This document shows positions 16,357 through 24,488 of a DNA stretch of 64,000 bases, piece by piece. Source of the stretch: an uncultured Prevotella sp. (GTDB lineage: Bacteria; Bacteroidota; Bacteroidia; Bacteroidales; Bacteroidaceae); assembly GCA_900315955.1 (NCBI GenBank), contig ONBC01000016.1:13669-77668 (forward strand), in the 5' to 3' direction. Both the position numbers and the translations under genes were made by a program. The notes beneath the pieces are model-generated. The model ran no database searches, was not told the origin of the DNA, and was given only the letters and a program-made list of their open reading frames with translations. Every line of letters begins with the position of its first letter. Positions within the stretch are counted from its first letter, which is position 1.

Positions 16357-17198
16357 CTTTCAGTATGGTATTCCACCAAGGCATCCATCGGAGCCTGTAT
16401 GATGCGGCCGAGGTGCATGCCCTCCTCATTGAGCGCATCGACCAAAGGCTGTTCGTAGAATTTAGCGATGCTGCCGTTGAAGCCGATGGGCAAGGTCTGC
16501 CATCCGTCGTACTGCATGACATTGCGGCGGAGGAAGGAGCGGAAACTCTCCTTGACCAAACTGTATATCTCGGGCTCTTTGAGGTTCTCCTCCAGGAAAG
16601 GTACAAACGAGGCAAGGAAGGTGTTGGGCTTGGGCTGACGATAGACTCGCTCGATAATTTCAGCCGGCGTAAGCTTAAACTTCTCGAAGAAACGGTCACA
16701 GATAGTCTTGGGAAGTTGGTTTTTCAGCACGTCGCCAACAAGAATCTTACCAAGCACGGCACCACTGCCTTCGTCGCCAAGGATGAAACCGAGCGGTGAA
16801 ACGTTCTTCACGAGCTGGCTGCCGTCGTAAGAACAAGAGTTGCTACCCGTACCCAAAATACAGGCAATGCCTGGCTTGTGACCGCAGATTCCGCGTGCTG
16901 CACCAAGCATGTCGCTCGCCACCTCACATTCACCGATGATAGTGAGGTTGGCACGAAGAGCACGCTCTACCACAGGCTGTTTCTCTTTAGTGCAACCGGC
17001 TCCGTAGAAATGAACCTCATCCACCTCAGCCTTCGGCAGTTCTGGCACAAGGTGAGACTTAATTTCCTCGGTGATAGCCTCTTCCGACATTTGGAAGGGA
17101 TTCATGCCGCTAGTGCGGATTTTCTTTATCAGTTTACCATTCTCAACAAGACCCCAGTCGGTTTTCGTGGAGCCGCTGTCTGCTAAAAGTATTGTCAT
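16353..17198 (-). CDS. BadF/BadG-type amino-sugar kinase (GlcNAc/MurNAc kinase)
   Basis: The 281-aa protein is of the ASKHA kinase fold. The phosphate-1 motif is LLADSGSTKTDWGLVENGK, followed by the ACILGTGSNSCSYDG and GFILGDEGSGAVLGK loops. It phosphorylates N-acetylglucosamine or N-acetylmuramic acid. The gene order membrane protein, kinase, murQ parallels the murT-murK-murQ order described for Tannerella forsythia, so MurNAc kinase (MurK) is favoured. Sequence alone does not separate the two substrates. It lies 61 nt after the DUF5009 gene. Confidence 0.85.
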   Translation of the reverse strand: MTILLADSGSTKTDWGLVENGKLIKKIRTSGMNPFQMSEEAITEEIKSHLVPELPKAEVDEVHFYGAGCTKEKQPVVERALRANLTIIGECEVASDMLGAARGICGHKPGIACILGTGSNSCSYDGSQLVKNVSPLGFILGDEGSGAVLGKILVGDVLKNQLPKTICDRFFEKFKLTPAEIIERVYRQPKPNTFLASFVPFLEENLKEPEIYSLVKESFRSFLRRNVMQYDGWQTLPIGFNGSIAKFYEQPLVDALNEEGMHLGRIIQAPMDALVEYHTES

Positions 17199-17226
17199 AG
17201 TTGTTGATGTTTTTTATAGTCTTATC

Positions 17227-17265
17227 GTTTTCTATAGTTTCTATAGCTTTCTATAGTATCTATAG
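17227..17265 (-). repeat. CTATAG nonamer/decamer array on the DUF5009 stop codon
   Basis: Four CTATAG palindromes (17260-17265, 17251-17256, 17241-17246, 17232-17237) spaced 9, 10 and 9 bp, with A-rich fillers. The first supplies the TAG stop of the upstream gene (17260-17262). The sequence differs from the heptamer arrays but the placement is the same. Confidence 0.85.
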
Positions 17266-18429
17266 CTTAATATAAATATGCTTCCTGTAAAGCCAGAGGC
17301 CTACGAGCCAACAGGTTGTTACGCACAATAGTGCCCAGCATAGCGAAGCCCACTGCACGGGCAGAAAGGCCGAGAACACGTCTTCGAAGCAAACCTTCTG
17401 AAGCGTCTTGCCACCGAAGAAAGGAATGATAGAGTAGGGAATAAGAATAAGGTCGGACAACACGTAGAGGGCTAAAGGGTTGACACCGAAAACATGGAAA
17501 AACTCGGTAAAACGACCACTATGATGGCGCTTGTCGATGAACCATATCATCAGGGCGAGCAGTGTGCTGGCAATGCCGCAGGTAACCATGGCAAACGTCG
17601 GTGTCCACAGCTTCTTGCTGATCGGGCAAAGGTAAGCCAACAAAGCACCGGCAAGCATAAGAAGAGCTCCGATGACGAACAGCCGTTCAATTTTATCGTT
17701 GAGGTCATTAATGTTCATAATGACCTCACCCACGCAGAAGCCAATGAGTACATGACCAAGGGCGGGCAACGTGGAGAGCAGGCCTTCAGGGTCGGGGATA
17801 TCCCAGATGTAGGTGTGGTCTACGCCCATCACGGCATAGTCGACGACGGCAAGAATGTTGGTGGCATCGTGAGCATAGCCGTTGCCGAGCTCAAGCACGA
17901 TGTAGTAGCCCACAAAAATAAAAGCAATGATCCAAGGGATAAACTTGTGCTTGACAGAAATGGCGATGACAGCGGCCAAACCGTAGCAGATGCCTAAGCG
18001 CGGAAGGACACCGAGCAAGCGAAGATGGCTAAGGGCATAGCCTAAGCCCTGCCAGTGGGATGGATCTACGAGGCCATGGATCCATGTAAGCAGTAGAGAG
18101 ATGGCAAGTCCAATTCCCCAAAGCAGGAAGGCACGTTTGGCAATCTTATACGCACACGTTTTCGACCAGGAGAAATCAAACTTACGCAGTGACAGATAGG
18201 TGGTAATGCCCATGATGAACATGAACGTGGGGAACACGAGGTCGGTAGGCGTGAGGCCTATCCATTCAGCGTGGCAAAGCGGTGCGAACGAGTCAGACTC
18301 CGGACCACCGGGATTGTTGACTAAGATCATGCCGGCAATGGTGAGACCGCGCAGAATGTCAATGGACAAGATGCGCTGGTTCTTTACCGGTGAATGAGCA
18401 GAGGCAGCAGATTTTGTGTTGTTTGTCAT
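17260..18429 (-). CDS. DUF5009/HGSNAT-like multi-pass membrane protein (possible MurNAc transporter, MurT-like)
   Basis: The 389-aa protein has about 10 membrane segments and the family start RILSIDILRGLTIAGMILVN. It is related to heparan-alpha-glucosaminide N-acetyltransferase and the YeiB-type acyltransferases (COG4299). It is directly followed by an amino-sugar kinase and murQ. In Tannerella forsythia a membrane protein in the same position is the inner-membrane MurNAc transporter MurT, so that role is likely. Transmembrane acetylation of an amino sugar is the alternative. Its ATG overlaps the TGA of the NamZ gene (ATGA), indicating translational coupling. Its own stop TAG is the first unit of the CTATAG repeat. 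Confidence 0.8.
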   Translation of the reverse strand: MTNNTKSAASAHSPVKNQRILSIDILRGLTIAGMILVNNPGGPESDSFAPLCHAEWIGLTPTDLVFPTFMFIMGITTYLSLRKFDFSWSKTCAYKIAKRAFLLWGIGLAISLLLTWIHGLVDPSHWQGLGYALSHLRLLGVLPRLGICYGLAAVIAISVKHKFIPWIIAFIFVGYYIVLELGNGYAHDATNILAVVDYAVMGVDHTYIWDIPDPEGLLSTLPALGHVLIGFCVGEVIMNINDLNDKIERLFVIGALLMLAGALLAYLCPISKKLWTPTFAMVTCGIASTLLALMIWFIDKRHHSGRFTEFFHVFGVNPLALYVLSDLILIPYSIIPFFGGKTLQKVCFEDVFSAFLPVQWASLCWALLCVTTCWLVGLWLYRKHIYIKL

Positions 18430-19652
18430 TTATAAAGATAGTATTTTTTGGCCAGACGGCGGAAGTTCTCGACATCCTTGTCCCAATAGGGTTTCGCGTC
18501 GGCCCAACGATGGTTCTTTAAGAACAGCGTGCGTATCTGATGGGAACCACACACCTTGTCAATCATAGCCCAGCGCTTAGTGTCCTCGCCCATAGGGTCG
18601 TGATCGGGATAGAGCCGGTAAAGTTCCTGAAGGGCATACCATTGCAGGTCGCAGAGGCTGGCTCGTTTATAATCAGTGATGTACACCTGTACACCCTGCA
18701 ATTCCTTACCTTTGCCGGCAGCGTAGTAGGGCGTGTAGAAGATAGGACGGAAAGTGTAGCCAGGCAGATGAAGTGCATTCATGGCATCAGCAAACTCCTG
18801 GGCCTTCACCCATTCGGCACCGATGAGCTTAAATGGCAACGTGTAGCCTACACCGATAGAGATGGTATTAAGCTCGCCAATGATACCGGTAATGCTGTAG
18901 AACGGTGCCGTTGAGGCTTCAGGAATATGCGGTGACGACAACACCCACGGCAGTCCGGTGTCAGCATAAGTCATGCGCCGCTTCCAACCTTTCATCTTCA
19001 CCACCGAGAGGTCGCATTTGCCACCAAGCATATTCTCGCCGTTAAGCAACAGAGCTACTTCACCAGGCGTGAGGCCATAGACGTAAGGTATCTTTATCTG
19101 AGAAACGAAGCTCACGCAGTCGTCCTCAACAAGGTTGCCTTCTATCTTCTCGCCGCCAAGCGGATTAGGACGGTCGAGCACCACTACTTTGATGTTATGT
19201 TTGACGGCCGCCCTCATTATATTGTATAAGGTGGAAATATAGGTGAACGATCGGCACCCCACATCCTGAATGTCATAGACCAAGATGTCGATGCCTTTAA
19301 GCATGTCGTCGGTCGGTACGCGTGTCTTGCCGTAAAGCGAATATACCGGCAGTCCCGTGCGGGCATCGGTGTTGCCCTCCACGGCCGCACCTGCATGAGC
19401 ACTGCCGCGTACGCCGTGCTCAGGTCCGTAGAGGGCGACGAGTTTCACGTTGGGCGCATTGTGGAGAATGTCAATGTCGGAAACAAGATTGTTGTCCACG
19501 CCCGTAGGATTAGTGACGAGACCGACTCGCTTACCCTGAAGCTGCTTGAAACCGTCAGCCTTAAGCACCTCTATACCTGTCTTGACGCGATTGGCTAAGC
19601 AACCGGAGGCTACAAGACAGAGACAAGTAAGGAAAAATAGAATGCGTTTCAT
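18426..19652 (-). CDS. namZ: DUF1343 exo-beta-N-acetylmuramidase (NamZ)
   Basis: The 408-aa exported protein has an N-terminal signal with a likely lipobox (LVASGC, Cys about 18). It belongs to DUF1343, shown in Bacillus subtilis to be the exo-lytic beta-N-acetylmuramidase NamZ, which removes MurNAc from non-reducing ends. Conserved segments are GKRVGLVTNPTGVD, LYGPEHGVRG, VYSLYGKTR, DIQDVGCRSFTYI and VLDRPNPLGG. It would release free MurNAc in the periplasm for the transporter and kinase encoded just downstream. The upstream ampG gene ends 12 nt before its start. Confidence 0.9.
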   Translation of the reverse strand: MKRILFFLTCLCLVASGCLANRVKTGIEVLKADGFKQLQGKRVGLVTNPTGVDNNLVSDIDILHNAPNVKLVALYGPEHGVRGSAHAGAAVEGNTDARTGLPVYSLYGKTRVPTDDMLKGIDILVYDIQDVGCRSFTYISTLYNIMRAAVKHNIKVVVLDRPNPLGGEKIEGNLVEDDCVSFVSQIKIPYVYGLTPGEVALLLNGENMLGGKCDLSVVKMKGWKRRMTYADTGLPWVLSSPHIPEASTAPFYSITGIIGELNTISIGVGYTLPFKLIGAEWVKAQEFADAMNALHLPGYTFRPIFYTPYYAAGKGKELQGVQVYITDYKRASLCDLQWYALQELYRLYPDHDPMGEDTKRWAMIDKVCGSHQIRTLFLKNHRWADAKPYWDKDVENFRRLAKKYYLYK

Positions 19653-19664
19653 GGAAAGTGTATG

Positions 19665-21005
19665 TTATTTTCGACCGTATTCGGGATCTATCTGTCGCCT
19701 TACTACAGACGTGATGAGTAGAGTGGCAATGCAGCAGACCATGACCATCCAAAAGAAGTTGACATAGCCGATAGCCTCCTGTATGTATCCGGCCACGAAG
19801 CCCGGAAGCATCATGCTCAGAGCCATAAACGCCGTGCAGATAGCATAATGAGAGGTCTTAAACTCACCTTCCGAGAAGTACATCATGTAGAGCATGTAGG
19901 CAGTAAAACCGAAGCCGTAGCCGAACTGCTCGATGCACAAGGCAATAGTGATAATAGCCACATTGGATGGCTGGAAGATGGCAAGGTAGACAAAGGTGAT
20001 ACACGGCAGCGTCATGCAGGCGGCCATGAGCCACAACGATTTTCTCAGACCCATCTTCGATGCGACAATGCCACCGATGATGCCGCCACCTAACAGGGCT
20101 ATGACACCAAACGTGCCATAAACCAGTCCTACCATCTCGGTGCTCAACCCCAGTCCGCCCACAGCCTTACTGTGGACGAGGAACGGCTGACACATCTTGA
20201 TGAGGAACCCCTCGGGCAGACGGTAGAGCAGCATGAACGCAATGGCCCAGAGTACATGAGGCTTCTTGACGAAGGTAACAAAAGAACCCATCAGTTCACT
20301 CCAGTTGCTCTTCTTTGTCACCACACCTGCATCGTCGAATGTTTTCTCCTGGCTCACTCGCGGTCTATCATTCTCTGAACGAGGCAACATGAACGTGTGG
20401 TAGAGCGTAATAAAGAAGAAGATAACGGCACTTACACCAAGAGTAACGCGCCAGGAGAAGGGGATGTTGTGGGTATGATTCTCGATAGTTCCGGCAATGA
20501 ATACCAACACACCCTGGCCGAAGACTGAGGCAATGCGGTAGAACGTACTGCGGATGCCAATGAATGCGGCCTGACTGCTCGGACTATGCGCCAACATGTA
20601 ATAGCCGTCGGCTGCGATGTCATGCGTGGCAGAGGCGAAAGCGGCAATGATAAACAGTACAAGCGTGAGGCTGAACATGCTGATGGGCGTGTGACCGGTC
20701 GCTATGAGTGCTGACGAAGGAGAAGGCAATGTGAGGGTGAGCAGAATAAAGAGGATGGTGAGCACAGCCTGCATGGTGACGATCCACCAACGTTTGGTTC
20801 TAACCACATCGACCAATGGACTCCAAATGCCCTTGAGGAACCATGGGAAATAAAGCAGGGTTGTGAAAAAAGCCATATCACCATTGGGCACACCCATCTT
20901 AGTGAACATCATCACAGAGATGTTGTTGACCACGAAGTAGGGTACACCCTCGGCAAAGTAAAGTGTGGGAACCCACACCCACGGTGTGATTTGCTTGTTT
21001 TTCAT
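19665..21005 (-). CDS. ampG: AmpG-type muropeptide MFS permease
   Basis: The 446-aa protein has about 12 membrane segments. The start WVWVPTLYFAEGVPYFVVN is the AmpG hallmark, and FATHD-type helix content appears as FASATHDIAADGYYM. AmpG imports GlcNAc-anhydroMurNAc (peptides) by proton symport. The position between a glycosyltransferase gene (10-nt gap) and namZ supports a wall-recycling role. AmpG and the DUF5009 protein could represent two uptake routes, for muropeptides and for free MurNAc. Confidence 0.88.
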   Translation of the reverse strand: MKNKQITPWVWVPTLYFAEGVPYFVVNNISVMMFTKMGVPNGDMAFFTTLLYFPWFLKGIWSPLVDVVRTKRWWIVTMQAVLTILFILLTLTLPSPSSALIATGHTPISMFSLTLVLFIIAAFASATHDIAADGYYMLAHSPSSQAAFIGIRSTFYRIASVFGQGVLVFIAGTIENHTHNIPFSWRVTLGVSAVIFFFITLYHTFMLPRSENDRPRVSQEKTFDDAGVVTKKSNWSELMGSFVTFVKKPHVLWAIAFMLLYRLPEGFLIKMCQPFLVHSKAVGGLGLSTEMVGLVYGTFGVIALLGGGIIGGIVASKMGLRKSLWLMAACMTLPCITFVYLAIFQPSNVAIITIALCIEQFGYGFGFTAYMLYMMYFSEGEFKTSHYAICTAFMALSMMLPGFVAGYIQEAIGYVNFFWMVMVCCIATLLITSVVRRQIDPEYGRK

Positions 21006-21015
21006 TATATCCTAT

Positions 21016-22458
21016 TTAATGCTTGTTAGCTTTATTCATGGCAATACGCGCCATGAGCTCCCATGTACGGATACGGTCCTTATAGGTATTGTTGCGATTC
21101 TCCTTCTCAATAGAAAGATCACCATCAGAGTTGTCGTCCCAGCGACGACAGCAATAAACGGGATCATAGATACGGCCAATGAGGTAGTGGCGACTCACGG
21201 CTAAACAGAAGGCGTAATCTTCACCATAGTTGACATTGGGCATCGTGATGTCGCGGAGCAGTGGCGAATACATACCTCGGGGTGCACCAAGACCGTTGAT
21301 GCGCAGGGCGTTATTGCGACCGTTTTCAGGCGTCCATTCGGCATGGTCAATCTTACCCGGCGGCAGGATATTCTTGTTGATATCAGTCAATACGTAAGTG
21401 CCAACAATAACACCTACTTTCTGTTCCTTGAAGGCATCGTAATATTTCTGCAAGGTGTTCTCGTCAAGATACACATCGTCAGAGTCCAACTGCACGATGA
21501 AACGGCCACAGCGAGGATCATGTGCACAGAGGTTCCAGCTGCCGCCCACACCAAGGTCGCGGCGGTCAGTGACAATGTGAATGAGACGGTCGTCGATAAA
21601 TTCATCCACAGCCTCAGTAGTGCCGTCCGTAGAGTGGCATTCCGGACCGTTTTCCACAACAAAGACATTGTACGGGAAGGTGGTCTTTTGGTTGAGTGCA
21701 CTGTTTACCGCATCACGAATGGTACGAATGCGATTGCGTACAGGAATCATCACAGTCATCTCAACGGGGAATTCGCCCTTGTTTGTGTCGATAGGTGTAA
21801 ACTCCGGCTTCAGATAGCCACCAATCTCTTTGAGGTATTCCGTGACAGCCTTCTCCATCTCGATCTGAGAGGCACGATTCTTCGGATCAACATAATCAAA
21901 CAGTTTTTCTCCTGTCTTGCGCGTGTCGAGCTCAACCTCAGAATATAAGTATTCATTAATATGCTCCAGCTCGTAACGCTCAGCAAGTTTGAGACGCAAA
22001 TCGTAAAAGCCGGCAGCCTGATAGTCGGCCTTCATGCGTGTGGTGGCATCTTTCAGTGCGTCTGTACGGAAAAGCAGCACTGAACCGAAGTTAAAATCAT
22101 CGCGCAATGCACCAAGCTGATAGTCGATAGTCGGTGCATCCGTACGTTTTCCCTCGGCTGAAATGTTATAGTGGTCGGTGTAAGTCAATCCGGCCTTTGT
22201 GATTTCGGCAATCTGCACCATACGGTTGAGTGCCAGATAGCCGAGCTGCATATACTGTCCCTTGAGGAAGACCAGTGTGTAGGGTGTTGTAGCCTTTGCA
22301 GCTATATCCTTCAAGGTAGCCGAAGCTTTGATGTTGCCGTCCACCACTGTCACGGTGTTGACGAGAGCCTCAGCTCCCAACATGTCCACATTCTTCTTCG
22401 TCTCTTCTTCCGTGCCGCGTGGCACGAAGCAGTCAATTATTTTCTCCATATCAATCAA
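21016..22458 (-). CDS. Two-module GT-A glycosyltransferase (family 2 type)
   Basis: The 480-aa cytoplasmic protein has no signal or membrane segment. The second half is a clear GT2 domain: [20 protein letters not shown] at about 237, the acidic metal motif QLDSDD, and a catalytic region with [13 protein letters not shown]. The first half also looks GT-A-like: [21 protein letters not shown] and [17 protein letters not shown]. This suggests tandem modules. The acceptor is unknown. The gene sits inside the cell-wall salvage operon directly before ampG. A Met four codons in (MEKIIDCF) is an alternative start. Confidence 0.8.
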   Translation of the reverse strand: MIDMEKIIDCFVPRGTEEETKKNVDMLGAEALVNTVTVVDGNIKASATLKDIAAKATTPYTLVFLKGQYMQLGYLALNRMVQIAEITKAGLTYTDHYNISAEGKRTDAPTIDYQLGALRDDFNFGSVLLFRTDALKDATTRMKADYQAAGFYDLRLKLAERYELEHINEYLYSEVELDTRKTGEKLFDYVDPKNRASQIEMEKAVTEYLKEIGGYLKPEFTPIDTNKGEFPVEMTVMIPVRNRIRTIRDAVNSALNQKTTFPYNVFVVENGPECHSTDGTTEAVDEFIDDRLIHIVTDRRDLGVGGSWNLCAHDPRCGRFIVQLDSDDVYLDENTLQKYYDAFKEQKVGVIVGTYVLTDINKNILPPGKIDHAEWTPENGRNNALRINGLGAPRGMYSPLLRDITMPNVNYGEDYAFCLAVSRHYLIGRIYDPVYCCRRWDDNSDGDLSIEKENRNNTYKDRIRTWELMARIAMNKANKH

Positions 22459-22533
22459 TATTTTATGCTTTATGTATAGTTATATCTTCATTATTAGAAT
22501 AATGCAGTATCCTGCACAACTCTATATTGTCAA

Positions 22534-22575
22534 CTCCTAACTTCTATCTCCTAACTTACAACTCCTATCTCCTAA
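22534..22575 (-). repeat. Heptamer array running into the coding end of the metallophosphatase gene
   Basis: Six units of (T/A)TAG(G/A)AG type in the mRNA sense. Five are read through as codons and produce the odd C-terminus ELGDRSCKLGDRS. The sixth contains the TAG stop. It is the same family as the arrays near murQ. Confidence 0.85.
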
Positions 22576-24468
22576 CTCCCCGACCTTTCCCGCCTCGGTG
22601 GTGAACACGATGCGACGGTTGCTGATGGGTACAACAGTATTGATAACCGTGTTTCCAATCTTATGTTTCCACAGTAAGCACCCTGTCTTGCCATCAAGGG
22701 CGATAACGAGCCCATCTTTGTTGGTGGCAAAGACTATCCCATTCTTTTCAACGAGCATCACACGAGCATGTTCATAGCCGAAGCCGCAGTCGGTAGACCA
22801 CAGTTCGCGCGGAGCCTTTCCGTCGGCGGCATAGCAGACAATGCTGTCCTGCATGGTCTTGGCGTAGAGGCGCTTACCATCCTTCGACAGGCCAATACTC
22901 TCGCGCACCTTGCTCTGGTAGGTGCGCCACAACTGTCGACCACTGTTCAGGTCGATGGCTGTCATGGCACGTTCTGGATCACAGAAAAACACGCAGCCGT
23001 TGGCTGCCACGGGCCAGCAGCCAGCTGGGGAATAGTGCATATTATTCTTCCGAGGCGGCTGCCATGTCCAAAGTTGTTTACCAGTCTTGCGGTCAAGGCA
23101 ATAAAGCGTGTTGGCCCAGTCGCCGAACACCACCTTTCCAGCGGTAACGAGCGGCCGTGTCTCTACATAGCCCTTGATGCCGTCGGCCTGCCACAGGACG
23201 GTGCCGTCGCTCACGCGGATGGCACGGAACCGATGGTCACCGCCGCCGATGTAAGCAGTGCCGTCCTCAATGGTCACAGCACTCACGCAGGGAGCATCGG
23301 TCTTGAGGCGCCAGCGCAGCGTACCGTCTTTGGCATTGATGCCATAGATGAAGCCGTCGGCAGAGCCGGCCACAAGCACACCCTTGCCGATAGCTGGCGT
23401 GCCGATGATGCGGGCTCCTGTGGCATAAGTCCACCGCCTTGTGCCAGATGAGCCATAGCAAACCACACGCCCGGCATTGTCGGCGGCATAAATACATTTC
23501 CCCACAACCACAGGTGAAGAGAAGATAGCCGCCCCTTGGTCTGTTATCCAACGCTCAGTGACCTGAGGATATTGCGTGTTTACGGCATACGAAGGACGCG
23601 GTGCCCAATGAGCAGGATTGTCATCGTGTTTGGTTGTGAAAGGCAGTGCGAGCCATTGCTTCCGTCCGTCGCCCACGTTTTGAGTATAGACGCGGATAGA
23701 GTCAGCCGCAAGGTCGATAATGTTGTATTGTCCGGCCGTATGCCCATTCTTTCGAAGATTCGTCACATTGACGATGCCCGGCATGCCGTCGTAGCTAAAG
23801 TGGAGGTTGCGGTGGTAATGACCGTTGACAAATGCCACGATCGGGTAGGGGCGGATAGCATCGGTCAACTCATACCAGTTGTCAACGTCGGCTGGTTGCA
23901 TGGGCATGTGTGCCACCATAAACACGGGATCACTATTCGCGCTGAGAATATCCTTGACATAAGCGATGTCCTCCGGCGCAACATGCCCCATCGCCATTCT
24001 CATCATTGGACCGGTAGGTATGCCGATGAAGCGAACACCCTTATGCACAAAGGTGAAATGCTCATAACCAAAGATTTTGATGAAGTCCATGCATCCGCTC
24101 TCGCTCCAGTTCTGGTCATGGTTTCCCTCGATAATGTACCAGGGCTTATGGAGTGCGCTCAGCAGTTTGTGCGCCAAACGCAATGATGCACCGTCACCGG
24201 CATCAGCAATATCACCTGTCACAAGGACGAAGTCGATGCTGTCGTCATTGTTAATTGCCGAAACGGTCTGGCGGAGGTCTTCCGACGGGTTCTTCGACGT
24301 CACGTTGATGTGGACATCTGTGACCACGGCGAAGCGGAAAGGCTCAAAGGCCTGCGCCATCATCGTGACGCAAAGGCAGAGCAGACTGAGTACATACCGT
24401 ATGACGACTTGTCTTTTGGTGTTCATATCGCGGTTTCTATTCATTGCGTGTTGTATCAAGTGTTGCAT
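22537..24468 (-). CDS. Exported calcineurin-like phosphoesterase fused to a PQQ-type beta-propeller
   Basis: The 643-aa frame probably starts at Met15 (24426), where the signal peptide MNTKRQVVIRYVLSLLCLCV begins. Metallophosphoesterase motifs are complete: VTDVH, GDIAD, GNHDQ, VAHMP and NGHYHRN (about residues 50-245). From about residue 320 to the end there are repeated propeller blades of the type (V/G)xxYxxDxxGxVxxxxxxG(T/R)xxWxY, as in PQQ/BamB-like repeats. It is exported to the periplasm and is the second gene of the salvage operon. Natural substrate unknown; a phosphorylated wall or lipid-carrier intermediate is possible. The last dozen residues derive from a repeat array. Confidence 0.85.
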   Translation of the reverse strand: MQHLIQHAMNRNRDMNTKRQVVIRYVLSLLCLCVTMMAQAFEPFRFAVVTDVHINVTSKNPSEDLRQTVSAINNDDSIDFVLVTGDIADAGDGASLRLAHKLLSALHKPWYIIEGNHDQNWSESGCMDFIKIFGYEHFTFVHKGVRFIGIPTGPMMRMAMGHVAPEDIAYVKDILSANSDPVFMVAHMPMQPADVDNWYELTDAIRPYPIVAFVNGHYHRNLHFSYDGMPGIVNVTNLRKNGHTAGQYNIIDLAADSIRVYTQNVGDGRKQWLALPFTTKHDDNPAHWAPRPSYAVNTQYPQVTERWITDQGAAIFSSPVVVGKCIYAADNAGRVVCYGSSGTRRWTYATGARIIGTPAIGKGVLVAGSADGFIYGINAKDGTLRWRLKTDAPCVSAVTIEDGTAYIGGGDHRFRAIRVSDGTVLWQADGIKGYVETRPLVTAGKVVFGDWANTLYCLDRKTGKQLWTWQPPRKNNMHYSPAGCWPVAANGCVFFCDPERAMTAIDLNSGRQLWRTYQSKVRESIGLSKDGKRLYAKTMQDSIVCYAADGKAPRELWSTDCGFGYEHARVMLVEKNGIVFATNKDGLVIALDGKTGCLLWKHKIGNTVINTVVPISNRRIVFTTEAGKVGELGDRSCKLGDRS

Positions 24469-24488
24469 GGCTGCTGCATAGCAGCAGC

